54,832 nucleotides of DNA from an uncultured Pelagibacteraceae bacterium (GTDB taxonomy: Bacteria > Pseudomonadota > Alphaproteobacteria > Pelagibacterales > Pelagibacteraceae). The position numbers and the translations under genes are program-made. The stretch lies in contig CACIPU010000006.1 of assembly GCA_902588625.1 (NCBI GenBank), positions 1-54,832 of the forward strand, written 5' to 3'. Below are positions 15,721 to 24,316 of the stretch, piece after piece. Under the pieces are notes generated by a model that was not told the origin of the DNA, made no database searches, and saw nothing but the letters and a program-made list of their open reading frames with translations. Each line of letters starts with the position of its first letter. Positions within the stretch are counted from its first letter, which is position 1.

Positions 15721-16740
15721 ATGAAAAAAAATAAAAAACTATATATAAACTTAGGTTTATTATCATTTTTTATATGGTTATTAATTTTTAGTTATAACTC
15801 ATCAAAAAGAAAACCTGAAAATGTAGGAGAATTGCTAAACGATTTTTCTTGGCTGCATCAATGGCCTAAGTGGTTAGATTTACCTTTAATGAAATATATT
15901 AATATAGCTTTTAAAAAGTTAAATGAAAGTTATGGATGGATTTTCGAAGCAATAAATAATTTTTTACTTTGGCAGTTGATGACATTAAAAAATTTTTTAA
16001 TTTTAGCGCCGTGGCCGCTTGTAGTTCTAGGAGTAGCAGTAATAGCTTACTTTGCTAGCGGTCGAAAAATTGGAACAACTATTTTTGTGGGAGTATGTAC
16101 CTTTTTTATTGGCTTTTTACATCCAATTTTTTGGACAAAAGCAATAGAGACAACAGCAATAATGTTAATTAGTATATTTTTGTGTGTAATCTTCGGTATA
16201 CCTGTTGGAATTTTAATGGCAAGAAGTGAAAGAGTAAGAGATAAAATTCTTCCAGTATTAGATTTAATGCAAACAATTCCTGCATTTGTTTATTTAATTC
16301 CTGGTATCATGTTATTTGGTCTTGGTGCAGTTCCAGCAATTATCGCAACTTTTATTTATGCAGTACCACCATTAGTTAGATTAACTGATTTAGGAATTAG
16401 ATTGGTTGACAAAGAAGTTATTGAAGCCGCTGATGCTTTTGGTGCAGATAAAAAACAGAAATTATTTGGAGTTCAATTACCTTTAGCTCTTCCAAATATA
16501 ATGCAAGGAATAAACCAGGCGACCATGATGGCTTTAGCAATGGTAGTTATAGCTTCAATGATTGGAACAAGAGGTTTGGGGGATGAAGTTTTATTAGGTT
16601 TACAGCAATTAAATGTAGGACGTGCAGCTGAAGCAGGAATTGCAATTGTACTATTAGCGATTGTTTTAGATCGAATTACACAATCATATGGTGAAACACT
16701 CCAAGCAAGAAATATGCCAATAAAAAAGGAGAAAAAATAA
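15721..16740 (+). CDS. Betaine-class ABC transporter permease (ProW/OpuAB type)
   Basis: This is an inner-membrane permease of 339 residues. It has an N-terminal hydrophobic anchor (about residues 7-24), a linker and a C-terminal transport domain. The EAA coupling loop is recognisable at EAADAFGADKKQKLFGVQLPLALPNIMQG, followed by QATMMALAMVVIASMIG, both characteristic of ProW/OpuAB. It works with the binding protein upstream and the ATPase downstream. Its stop overlaps the ATPase start by one base, so the two are coupled translationally. Confidence 0.92.
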   Translation: MKKNKKLYINLGLLSFFIWLLIFSYNSSKRKPENVGELLNDFSWLHQWPKWLDLPLMKYINIAFKKLNESYGWIFEAINNFLLWQLMTLKNFLILAPWPLVVLGVAVIAYFASGRKIGTTIFVGVCTFFIGFLHPIFWTKAIETTAIMLISIFLCVIFGIPVGILMARSERVRDKILPVLDLMQTIPAFVYLIPGIMLFGLGAVPAIIATFIYAVPPLVRLTDLGIRLVDKEVIEAADAFGADKKQKLFGVQLPLALPNIMQGINQATMMALAMVVIASMIGTRGLGDEVLLGLQQLNVGRAAEAGIAIVLLAIVLDRITQSYGETLQARNMPIKKEKK

Positions 16741-17768
16741 TGTCAAAAATAGAAATTAATAATATTTATAAAATTTTTGGAAATAATCCTCAATCTGTCC
16801 TACCTATGGTTCAAGATGGAGCAAGCAAAGAAGAAGTGCTTGAAAAAACAGGTCACACAGTAGGTTTAGATAATGTTTCAGTTAAAATAGAAGAGGGAGA
16901 AACTTTTGTATGTATGGGTTTATCAGGATCAGGAAAATCTACCTTAATTAGACATATTAATAGATTAATCGACCCAACTTCAGGAGATGTGCTGGTAGAT
17001 GGACTCAATATAATGAACTGTGATCCGAAGCAGTTAATTGATTTTAGAAGACATAGTATTAGCATGGTATTTCAAAGGTTTGGCCTTTTTCCACATAAAA
17101 CTGTAATGCAAAATGTTGGTTATGGCTTAGAAGTCCAAGGAATAAACAAGGATGAAATAAATACAAGAGCTATGGAAAAAATAGAAGCAGTTGGTTTAAA
17201 TGGTTTTGAAAACCAATATCCAAGTCAATTATCTGGAGGCATGCAACAGCGAGTAGGATTAGCTAGAGCATTAGCAACAAATACAGATATTATGTTAATG
17301 GATGAAGCATTTAGTGCACTCGACCCTTTGATTAGAAGTGATATGCAAAAACAATTAATTGATTTACAAGCAGAATTAAAAAAAACAATAGTATTTATAA
17401 CTCACGACTTGGACGAGTCTTTGAGATTGGGCGATCATATTGCAATTTTAAATGCAGGAAAATTAGTTCAAGTTGGAACTCCTGTTGAAATTATTATGAA
17501 CCCGGCCGATGAATATGTAAAAGCATTTGTTAAGGATGTAAACAGAGCTAAAGTAGTTAAGGCTAAAATAATAATGACACCAAGTAATCAATTTAAAGGT
17601 AAAGATAAATCCAATAATAGAATTAAAGTAGGTGAGGATCAGTTTTTAGAGGAATTTTTATCTAAAATTGTTTGTAGCGATACGACAGTTGAAGTTGTTG
17701 ATAAAAAAGGTGACATAAAAGGTTATATCACAAATAAAGAATTGGAAACTTCATTAGTAAAGTCATAG
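16740..17768 (+). CDS. Betaine-class ABC transporter ATPase (ProV/OpuAA type)
   Basis: This is the cytoplasmic ATPase of the transporter, 342 residues. The Walker A GLSGSGKST lies near residue 60, the signature is LSGGMQQR and Walker B is IMLMDEAFSALD, followed by the switch His in FITHDLDES. An N-terminal extension of about 35 residues before the core is normal for ProV. The C-terminal 80 residues are a regulatory CBS-like tail (VEVVDKKGDIKGYITNKE), shorter than two full CBS domains. It ends the transporter operon; the SDR starts four bases later, so it may be co-transcribed. Confidence 0.93.
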   Translation: MSKIEINNIYKIFGNNPQSVLPMVQDGASKEEVLEKTGHTVGLDNVSVKIEEGETFVCMGLSGSGKSTLIRHINRLIDPTSGDVLVDGLNIMNCDPKQLIDFRRHSISMVFQRFGLFPHKTVMQNVGYGLEVQGINKDEINTRAMEKIEAVGLNGFENQYPSQLSGGMQQRVGLARALATNTDIMLMDEAFSALDPLIRSDMQKQLIDLQAELKKTIVFITHDLDESLRLGDHIAILNAGKLVQVGTPVEIIMNPADEYVKAFVKDVNRAKVVKAKIIMTPSNQFKGKDKSNNRIKVGEDQFLEEFLSKIVCSDTTVEVVDKKGDIKGYITNKELETSLVKS

Positions 17769-17772
17769 ATTT

Positions 17773-18561
17773 ATGACTACCCAATCTCTCAAAAATAAAA
17801 AAATAGTTATATCAGCTGGCGCATCAGGAATAGGGTGGGCTATTACTAAAGTATGCATATCTAGGGGCGCCCAGGTATTTTTGTGTGACATCAATCAGAA
17901 ATTGATAAATAAAATTAACAAAAATATTAAATATAAAAATAAAATATTTGCATATGAATGTGATGCCTCAAATGAATACGAAGTTATAGATTTTTTTTCA
18001 AAAATTTTAAAAAAAACAAAAAAAATAGATTCTTTAATTAATAATATAGGAATAGCTGGTCCCACGGGAACTCTAGACAAACTTGATTCTCAAGAGTGGG
18101 AAAAAACAATTCAAGTTAATGTTATTAGCCACTTTTATTTTACTAAACAAGCTATTCCAATGATTAAAAAAAATAAATCTGGCACTATTATTAACTTGTC
18201 ATCAGGAGCAGGAATAATGGGTTTTCCCTTAAGATCTCCTTATGCAGCCAGCAAATGGGCAATTGTTGGTTTAACGAAAACATTAGCTATGGAACTTGGA
18301 AAATTTAAAATAAGAGTAAATGCAATTTGTCCAGGAACCATCAAAGGAGATCGTATGAAAAGAGTCGTGCGCGATAAAGCAAAATTTTTAAAAACTTCAC
18401 AAAGATTGATAGAAAAAGAATTTATTTCAATGGCTTCTATGAATGGTTGGATTTATGAAGAGGATATTGGAAAGATGTGTGCTTTTTTAATTTCGGAAGA
18501 CTCTGAGAGAATATCAGGCCAAATTATTGGAGTAGATGGTAACGCTACAAGATTAGATTAA
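17773..18561 (+). CDS. SDR family NAD(P)-dependent oxidoreductase (candidate carnitine dehydrogenase analogue)
   Basis: This is a classical short-chain dehydrogenase of 262 residues. The cofactor motif is SAGASGIGWA (usual TGxxxGIG), with NNIGIAG, the catalytic Ser in INLSSGAG and Tyr-x3-Lys in YAASKWA. The acidic residue in FLCDIN suggests NAD preference. It begins four bases after the ABC ATPase and ends five bases from a convergent BKACE gene. In known carnitine operons the 3-dehydrogenase belongs to the 3-hydroxyacyl-CoA dehydrogenase family. None is seen here, so this SDR is a candidate replacement oxidising the 3-hydroxyl. That role is inference. Confidence 0.85.
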   Translation: MTTQSLKNKKIVISAGASGIGWAITKVCISRGAQVFLCDINQKLINKINKNIKYKNKIFAYECDASNEYEVIDFFSKILKKTKKIDSLINNIGIAGPTGTLDKLDSQEWEKTIQVNVISHFYFTKQAIPMIKKNKSGTIINLSSGAGIMGFPLRSPYAASKWAIVGLTKTLAMELGKFKIRVNAICPGTIKGDRMKRVVRDKAKFLKTSQRLIEKEFISMASMNGWIYEEDIGKMCAFLISEDSERISGQIIGVDGNATRLD

Positions 18562-18566
18562 TTAAA

Positions 18567-19454
18567 TTATTTATGTTTTTTAAGTTTTAATTTTTCTCTT
18601 GTTTCGGCTGGGGTCATTATTGATGAGCCTAAATCTTCAATAATTCTAATAGCTTTTTCCACTAATTGAGCATTTGTTGCTAATTTTCCTTTAGATAAAT
18701 ATAAATTATCTTCAAGTCCTACTCGGGGATTTCCACCCATCACTACAGTTTGAGCTACATAAGGCATTTCATTTTTTGAAATTGCAAACCCAGACCAGAT
18801 AGCTTCTTTAGGCATAATATCTATCATTGCCTGCATTGCTAATGGAGTTGCTGGAGCTCCCCACGGAATACCTAAACACAATTGAAACATTGGAGGATCA
18901 CTTAATAATCCTTCCTTATATAGTTGTGAACCAAACCACATATTTCCTAAATCAAAAGCTTCTATTTCTGGCTTTACACCAATCTCTTTTAATTTTTTTG
19001 CAGCTTTTCTTAAATCATTAGGAGTATTTACTGTAATAACAGAACTATCACCAAAATTTAAAGTTCCACAATCTAAAGTACAAATTTCTGGAAGTAATTG
19101 TTCAGCATTAGCAATTCTTTCCATTACATTAGCCATATCTGTAAGTGGACCAAACTCTAGGGGGTTTTTTCCTTGTCCAATATCTAAATCACCACCCATC
19201 CCTGTTGTTAAGTTTAATACTACATCTGTGTCACTAGACCGAACAAGATCAACTACCTCTTTGTATAATTCAATTCTTCTACTTGGTTTACCATCATCTT
19301 CTCTTACATGGATATGCGCAATTGCTGCACCAGCTTTTGCAGCTTCAATTGCTGCAGTAGCTATTTGTTTTGGTGTTTTGGGTAGATCAGGATGTTTTTT
19401 TGCTGTATCGCCTGATCCAGTAACCGCACAAGATACAAATACGTTTTGATTCAT
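18567..19454 (-). CDS. Beta-keto acid cleavage enzyme (BKACE/DUF849), probable dehydrocarnitine cleavage
   Basis: This is a zinc-dependent BKACE-family enzyme of 295 residues. It condenses a beta-keto acid with acetyl-CoA to give acetoacetate and a new acyl-CoA. The metal histidines are His47 and His49 in AHIHVRED, and LNLTTGMGG and FDLGNMWFG are family blocks. Members acting on 3-dehydrocarnitine release betainyl-CoA, which a thioesterase turns into glycine betaine. A hydroxylase, betaine-class transporter, dehydrogenase and hotdog thioesterase within 7 kb support that substrate here. Other BKACE substrates such as 3-keto-5-aminohexanoate remain possible. Confidence 0.87.
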   Translation of the reverse strand: MNQNVFVSCAVTGSGDTAKKHPDLPKTPKQIATAAIEAAKAGAAIAHIHVREDDGKPSRRIELYKEVVDLVRSSDTDVVLNLTTGMGGDLDIGQGKNPLEFGPLTDMANVMERIANAEQLLPEICTLDCGTLNFGDSSVITVNTPNDLRKAAKKLKEIGVKPEIEAFDLGNMWFGSQLYKEGLLSDPPMFQLCLGIPWGAPATPLAMQAMIDIMPKEAIWSGFAISKNEMPYVAQTVVMGGNPRVGLEDNLYLSKGKLATNAQLVEKAIRIIEDLGSSIMTPAETREKLKLKKHK

Positions 19455-19520
19455 AAATTTTTAAAAAGCTATAAAATCGTAACATTACGCAGCGCTGTAG
19501 TCGACTAAAAAATTAGAATA

Positions 19521-20432
19521 TTATTCCCATTTAGAATAATCAAATACAGTGAAGTTTTTTACATAATTTAATGTATGAATACCTCTAATACTTTTATCAT
19601 AAGTAGGAAAGATATTTTTTATTTTTTTTTCATTATATTTTTTTTTAAATATATTTTTAATTTCATTAAATGAAATAAAAGCACCGTAATTTCCTGGCAA
19701 ATAAGCTTGGCTAATTCTATAAATTTTTTTTTTTGATTCAATTATTAAACCTGCATTTCTTCCTATAATATTTGATTTTAAAACTGGATTCGAATTTAAT
19801 GGTTTCCAATTGGTAGACAGTGGATTTCTTGAACTGAATGCATGTAATTTATTATAAAGAAATTCATTTTCAGGTTTTGATACTAGCAAAATCCATCTAT
19901 TTTCCCATTTAAAAATAACTGGATCTACACAATCTATGTTTTTAATAATTTTTTTAACAAATTTCCATTTATTTGGAAATTTAATACATTTATAGAGTCG
20001 CACTGATTTATTTGCACAAGACTCAGGGATCATAAAGTATTTTTTATTATATTTAAAAATAAACGGAAATGATAAGTGAAAATTTTCTTTAATTATTTCT
20101 TTAAAATATTTTATTTTATTTTTTTTATCAATCTTAATACATGAAATTGAGCCCTTTTTATTATTCACAGAATAATCTTCAAAAAAAATAAAATTAAATT
20201 TATTTTCTTTTACGACCATAGGATCTGCAAACCAACGATTTTTTGGGTTGGCAATTTTAATAATCTTATCTACATTTATGTTATTTTTCCAATTATCTCT
20301 TATGTATCCTATGTTCCATTGAATTTTTTTTCTTAAAATGCGAGTGAAGATAAAAGTTTCAAAAATTGAATAAATATCTTGAAAAGATCTTATGCTTTTA
20401 ATTTTAAAGAAAATTTTATTAAAAATATTCAT
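19521..20432 (-). CDS. Beta-propeller protein resembling GIPC-transferase N-terminal / GH43-like domains
   Basis: This protein of about 303 residues is predicted to be soluble, very rich in Lys, Ile and Asn, and has no signal peptide. The central repeats contain RWFADPMVVKE, FFEDYS, MIPESCANKSVRLYKC and CVDPVIFKW. These recall the five-bladed propeller found in glucosamine inositolphosphorylceramide transferase N-termini and in bacterial polysaccharide loci. The DP and PE/ES motifs recur in several blades. ATG 20432 is preferred to a TTG at 20447. It is unrelated to its methylamine neighbours and even more AT-rich, so it may be an inserted surface-polysaccharide gene. Its function is not known. 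Confidence 0.6.
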   Translation of the reverse strand: MNIFNKIFFKIKSIRSFQDIYSIFETFIFTRILRKKIQWNIGYIRDNWKNNINVDKIIKIANPKNRWFADPMVVKENKFNFIFFEDYSVNNKKGSISCIKIDKKNKIKYFKEIIKENFHLSFPFIFKYNKKYFMIPESCANKSVRLYKCIKFPNKWKFVKKIIKNIDCVDPVIFKWENRWILLVSKPENEFLYNKLHAFSSRNPLSTNWKPLNSNPVLKSNIIGRNAGLIIESKKKIYRISQAYLPGNYGAFISFNEIKNIFKKKYNEKKIKNIFPTYDKSIRGIHTLNYVKNFTVFDYSKWE

Positions 20433-20509
20433 TATATTTTTATACAATATTATATATTCTTAATATATAATATGATTTAAATTTTAATCATGGATCTAAT
20501 AAACTATAT

Positions 20510-20971
20510 ATGCTTTTAAAAACTGAAAAAGTAATCAAGGAATGGACAGACTACAATGGTCACTTGAACGTTGCTTTTTACGTACATGTTTTTGATATAG
20601 CTGCAGACATAATGTTAGATAATTTTAAGATGGGCGGTCATTCAGCAAAGCAAGATAAAAAAACTACATTTGTTGCCGAAATGTATACAGCATATAAACA
20701 GGAAGTTAGATTAGGAGAAGAGGTAGAAACACATTTAACTTATGTTGATCATGATAAAAAAAGAATTCACTACAGACTTTCAATGTTTAATAAGGAAAAA
20801 AAATATTTAGCTGCGACAAATGAAGTTTTATCTTTATATGTAGATCTAAGCAAAAGAAAAGTTGTTGAGTTTGGACAAGATAGACTAAAACTAATGGATG
20901 AAACAATTAAAGCAAATTCGTTAAATTTTAAATCTGATAATTTATTTTTTTCTCATAAATTGAAAAAATAG
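20510..20971 (+). CDS. Hotdog thioesterase (4HBT family), candidate betainyl-CoA thioesterase
   Basis: This is a 153-residue acyl-CoA thioesterase. The motif WTDYNGHLNVAFYVHVFD carries the catalytic Asp and the conserved GHxN-x3-Y of the 4-hydroxybenzoyl-CoA thioesterase family. The middle shows YVDHDKKRIHYRLSMFN. Thioesterases of this type hydrolyse betainyl-CoA in carnitine operons of Pseudomonas and Sinorhizobium, where they sit next to BKACE genes. Here it lies about 1 kb from BKACE, with one unrelated gene between. It meets the next gene tail to tail with no spacer. Substrate assignment is contextual. Confidence 0.82.
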   Translation: MLLKTEKVIKEWTDYNGHLNVAFYVHVFDIAADIMLDNFKMGGHSAKQDKKTTFVAEMYTAYKQEVRLGEEVETHLTYVDHDKKRIHYRLSMFNKEKKYLAATNEVLSLYVDLSKRKVVEFGQDRLKLMDETIKANSLNFKSDNLFFSHKLKK

Positions 20972-21916
20972 TTATCTTATTGGATTTTCAGTTGCAATAT
21001 ACTGATCTTTAACTTTCTCTCTAATATAAATATAAATACCTGCCAAAATAATTAATAATACTCCAACAAAGGTTCTTATACTTGGAATATCATTAAATAA
21101 TAAGTACCCAGTTATTATAGACCAAATAATTAACGAGTATTCAAAAAGAGAAATAGCTGATGGTGAGGCAATACTATAAGCAGAGAAAACAAAGTAAAAA
21201 GAAAAGGTAGCGACCACACCCATTATAATAATTATTGGCCAAGCATAAGTTGGATTAGTACCCCATTCTCTTAACAAAAATTGAAAAGTTGGATCGGTAA
21301 AATTATTGAATTGACCTTTTCCAGTAAATATAAAAAATAAAATACTTATTGATATTGCCCCAATATAAAGGTGTAACATTTGGGTATAAACATTATCTTT
21401 ATCAGACGTAATTTTGGTAATCGTCATTGATATAGCGTAACATAAAGCACAAGCAACTGGCGCCAAACTCATTACATTAAAATTATTAAAATCAGGGTTT
21501 AAGACAATGTATACACCAATAAACCCCACGAAGATTGCGCCCCATCTTCTAATACCAATTTTTTCCTTTAAAAAAATCATTGCTAAAATAGATATAAAAA
21601 AAGGGCTAGAAAAAAATAAAGCATTTGCCATTGCAAGAGACATAAAAGTTAAAGAAAGGTAAAAAAAACTAAAACCAAAAAAGAAACAACTAACTCTAAG
21701 TATTGCTAGATAAGGGTAGTGACTTTTTAAAATAATTTTTTGTTTAGAGAGTATTAAATAACTAATTAAAAGAATAGAAGCCGTAACAGTTCTTCCAAAA
21801 TATAATTCATAAAGGGAAGAATCTTTATAAACAAATTTTATTAAAGCATCTTGAATTGAAAATATCGCCATGCCTATCAGAATATATAATATTCCTTTTG
21901 GATTATTATTTTTCAT
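20972..21916 (-). CDS. DMT superfamily (EamA-type) transporter
   Basis: This is a ten-helix permease of 314 residues with two EamA repeats. The loop MIFLKEKIGIRRWGAIFVGFIGV and the second-repeat SLFEYSLIIWSIITGYLLFNDIPS are close to the RhaT/YdcZ-like EamA pattern. It resembles the S-adenosylmethionine/amino-acid EamA group in the early GMAIFSIQDALIKFVYK helix, but a substrate cannot be assigned. It is the last gene of the minus-strand block led by the second BHMT; it starts six bases after the DUF1289 gene ends. Confidence 0.85.
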   Translation of the reverse strand: MKNNNPKGILYILIGMAIFSIQDALIKFVYKDSSLYELYFGRTVTASILLISYLILSKQKIILKSHYPYLAILRVSCFFFGFSFFYLSLTFMSLAMANALFFSSPFFISILAMIFLKEKIGIRRWGAIFVGFIGVYIVLNPDFNNFNVMSLAPVACALCYAISMTITKITSDKDNVYTQMLHLYIGAISISILFFIFTGKGQFNNFTDPTFQFLLREWGTNPTYAWPIIIIMGVVATFSFYFVFSAYSIASPSAISLFEYSLIIWSIITGYLLFNDIPSIRTFVGVLLIILAGIYIYIREKVKDQYIATENPIR

Positions 21917-21922
21917 ATAAAA

Positions 21923-22186
21923 TTACTTTTTAATCTGGTTTTTCTTAAATATAGAAATACCTGTTTTAACTTTGTGATTGTAAGATTCTTGAAAAGCATC
22001 TAATTGCCAACCAGACATTCTTCCAAGCAATTCAGTGATATTTTCTTCTTTCCAATTATTACTTGTTTCGTCATCTTTCCATATTATTTTTTCTTTTTCA
22101 GTTCTTGCACAACCATAACAATAACCGGTGTTATAATCTGTTTTACAAATACTTATACATGGAGATATAATTTTTCGATTATTCAT
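21923..22186 (-). CDS. DUF1289 family small cysteine-rich protein
   Basis: This is an 87-residue protein of the DUF1289 family. Four cysteines appear in SPCISICKTDYNTGYCYGCART, the family signature, followed by the usual IxxW (KIIWKDD). The Cys4 arrangement suggests a metal or iron-sulfur site. The family is often encoded next to oxidoreductases, but its role is not known. It starts four bases after the end of the choline dehydrogenase gene, so it is part of that operon. Confidence 0.85.
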   Translation of the reverse strand: MNNRKIISPCISICKTDYNTGYCYGCARTEKEKIIWKDDETSNNWKEENITELLGRMSGWQLDAFQESYNHKVKTGISIFKKNQIKK

Positions 22187-22190
22187 ATTA

Positions 22191-23774
22191 CTACCTATTT
22201 AATATTGCATCAGATGCTTTTTCTGCAATCATAAGTGTTGGAGCGTTTAAGTTTGCGCTAGGAATTTCTGGCATTACAGAAGCATCTACCACTCTAATGT
22301 TTTCGAGTCCATAGATTTTAAGATTTTCGTCAACCACAGCCATTTTATCTATTCCCATTTTTAATGTTCCACAAGGGTGGTAAGCTGTTTCGGCGTTAGA
22401 TTTAATATATTCATTTAATTGCTCATCGCTTTGTTTATCTTCACCTGGACCAATTTCTCTTCCAGAATGTTCAGCCAAAGCAGGTTGTGACAAAATTTTT
22501 CTAGCTACTTTAATACACTCTCTTGTTTGTTTTAAATCATCTTCATCTTCCAGATAATTAAATAGTATTTTTGGATAATCATAGGGATCTGATGAATTTA
22601 ATTTAATATACCCTCTGCTTCTCGGGTGATTTGGGCTTGCGTGTAATTGATAACCGTGGGATTTCGGATTAACTAAACCATGATCAATAACAAAAGAAGG
22701 AAAAAAATGAAACTGGATATTAGGTATTTTTCGTTCCGGAGAAGATTTTGCAAATCCTCCAGCTTCTAAATACGATTGAGAGCAAGGTCCTGTTTTAGAT
22801 AAAAACCATTGAATACCAGCAAGAACCTTAGGAATTAATTTAGTGTATTTGTAAAGTGTATTTGGAGTTTTGCATTCTTGTTGAACATATGTTTCTAAAT
22901 GATCTTGAAGATTTTTTCCAACCCCTTTTAAATCATTAACAACACTTATTCCCTTTTCTTTTAAATGATTAGCATCCCCAACTCCTGAAAGCATTAATAG
23001 TTGTGGTGAGTTAATTGAACCTCCGCTAAGTATTATTTCCTTATGAGCATAAAATTTTTCAATTTTATTTTTAATTTTTACTTCAATACCTACCGCTTTT
23101 TTTCCATCAAAAATAATTTTTTCTACAAAAGAATTAGAAAAAATATTCAAATTTTTTCTTTTTTTAACGGGATTTAAATAATATTTTGAAACACTTGCTC
23201 TTTCTCCATTATGTATTGTGGTATCAAACATTCCCATTCCTTCTTGAAGTTCGCCATTCATATCAGCATTAATTTTATGGCCAGCTTCAGAAGAGGCATT
23301 TAGAAAAGCACCAAATAAAGGATTATTATTTTTAGATTGGTTTACAGGTAGCAATCCTAACGCACCTCTATATTGATTTTCACCACCCGACCAGTTTTCT
23401 ATTTTTTTAAAGTATGGAAGAATTTTATCATATGACCAAGATTTTAAGCCAAAACTTTCCCATCTTTCGTAATCATTTTTATTTCCTCGCACAAAAACCA
23501 TACCATTATGAGCTGAACATCCTCCAATCATTTTTCCCCTAGGACAAAATAATCTTCTATTATTTAAATTTGGTTCAGGTTCAGAATAGTACTTCCAATT
23601 ATATTTTGGGTCATGCATTGTATATAACAAAGCCAAAGGCATCTTAACTTTCCAGATATCACTTGATTTACCTGCTTCAAACACAGCAACTTTATCATTT
23701 TGGTTTTTTGACAATCTATTCGCAAGCACACATCCTGCTGATCCAGCTCCAATTATTATATAATCAAACGTCAT
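22191..23774 (-). CDS. betA: GMC oxidoreductase, probable choline dehydrogenase
   Basis: This is an FAD-dependent GMC-family enzyme of 527 residues, predicted to oxidise choline to betaine aldehyde at the inner membrane surface. The dinucleotide motif DYIIIGAGSAGCVLANRL is at the N-terminus. GMC signature 1 lies around GGCSAHNGMVFVRG and signature 2 around GSINSPQLLMLSGVG. The catalytic histidine is in AYHPCGTLKMG and the C-terminal block is VVDASVMPEIPSANLNAPT. Its ATG overlaps the upstream PhnZ-like gene by four bases (ATGA). Operon mates demethylate betaine, which supports choline, although other GMC alcohols are possible. Confidence 0.87.
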   Translation of the reverse strand: MTFDYIIIGAGSAGCVLANRLSKNQNDKVAVFEAGKSSDIWKVKMPLALLYTMHDPKYNWKYYSEPEPNLNNRRLFCPRGKMIGGCSAHNGMVFVRGNKNDYERWESFGLKSWSYDKILPYFKKIENWSGGENQYRGALGLLPVNQSKNNNPLFGAFLNASSEAGHKINADMNGELQEGMGMFDTTIHNGERASVSKYYLNPVKKRKNLNIFSNSFVEKIIFDGKKAVGIEVKIKNKIEKFYAHKEIILSGGSINSPQLLMLSGVGDANHLKEKGISVVNDLKGVGKNLQDHLETYVQQECKTPNTLYKYTKLIPKVLAGIQWFLSKTGPCSQSYLEAGGFAKSSPERKIPNIQFHFFPSFVIDHGLVNPKSHGYQLHASPNHPRSRGYIKLNSSDPYDYPKILFNYLEDEDDLKQTRECIKVARKILSQPALAEHSGREIGPGEDKQSDEQLNEYIKSNAETAYHPCGTLKMGIDKMAVVDENLKIYGLENIRVVDASVMPEIPSANLNAPTLMIAEKASDAILNR

Positions 23775-24307
23775 ATAAGCTTAGAGATTAAAAGATTTTT
23801 ATATTCATTTATGGATTTAATTTTTAATCCAGATTTTTTTGCCATTTCATCAAACTTTCTTAACTTAATAGAACTTTCAAAAAACTGATTAGTCTCAAAT
23901 TTTTTAGATTCTTCATTACTCATTATTCCACCTTGCATTTTTAAACTTATTTTAGATGCCCTTGATAATAAACTATAATATTTTCTCTCTCTCGCTAAAT
24001 ATCTTTTCGCTTTAACATGATATTTGATTGGTCCAAGCACGTCTTTAGAAAAATATTTTTTTAAAAATTCATAACCTACGTCTTCATGTTTTCCATCTTT
24101 ATTTTTTTTAACTAAATCATAAGGATTTTCTAAAATGAAATGTCCATAATCATGCAGAAGACTTGAACATATAAGATTACTAGAACTATTTTTTTCTTCC
24201 GCTATCATTGCAGTTTGTATCATATGTTCACTCATAGTAACTTTTTCACCTATATAAAGAGATGTATTACTTAAAAAATTAGATGTAATTTGATCAATTA
24301 TTCTCAT
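23771..24307 (-). CDS. PhnZ-like HD-domain organophosphonate oxygenase
   Basis: This 178-residue protein follows PhnZ along most of its length. PhnZ oxidatively cleaves the C-P bond of 1-hydroxyphosphonates with a mixed-valent di-iron site. The ligands are all kept: His28, His52-Asp53 (LLHDYGH), His74, His97 (IKYHVKAKRYL) and Asp153 (LRKFDEMAKK). The substrate-gating pair Tyr18/Glu21 (YIGE) is also kept, as is the phosphonate-contacting Lys101. The MQGGIMS block matches PhnZ too. It overlaps betA by four bases and follows a TauD-type dioxygenase by nine. Together these suggest release of phosphate from a choline-like phosphonate. Confidence 0.85.
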   Translation of the reverse strand: MRIIDQITSNFLSNTSLYIGEKVTMSEHMIQTAMIAEEKNSSSNLICSSLLHDYGHFILENPYDLVKKNKDGKHEDVGYEFLKKYFSKDVLGPIKYHVKAKRYLARERKYYSLLSRASKISLKMQGGIMSNEESKKFETNQFFESSIKLRKFDEMAKKSGLKIKSINEYKNLLISKLI

Positions 24308-24316
24308 TAGCTAAAA

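Noticed and set aside
19790-19810. TTCGA T-loop-like sequence suggesting a tRNA
   Set aside because: It lies within a coding frame and no acceptor or anticodon stem can be built around it.
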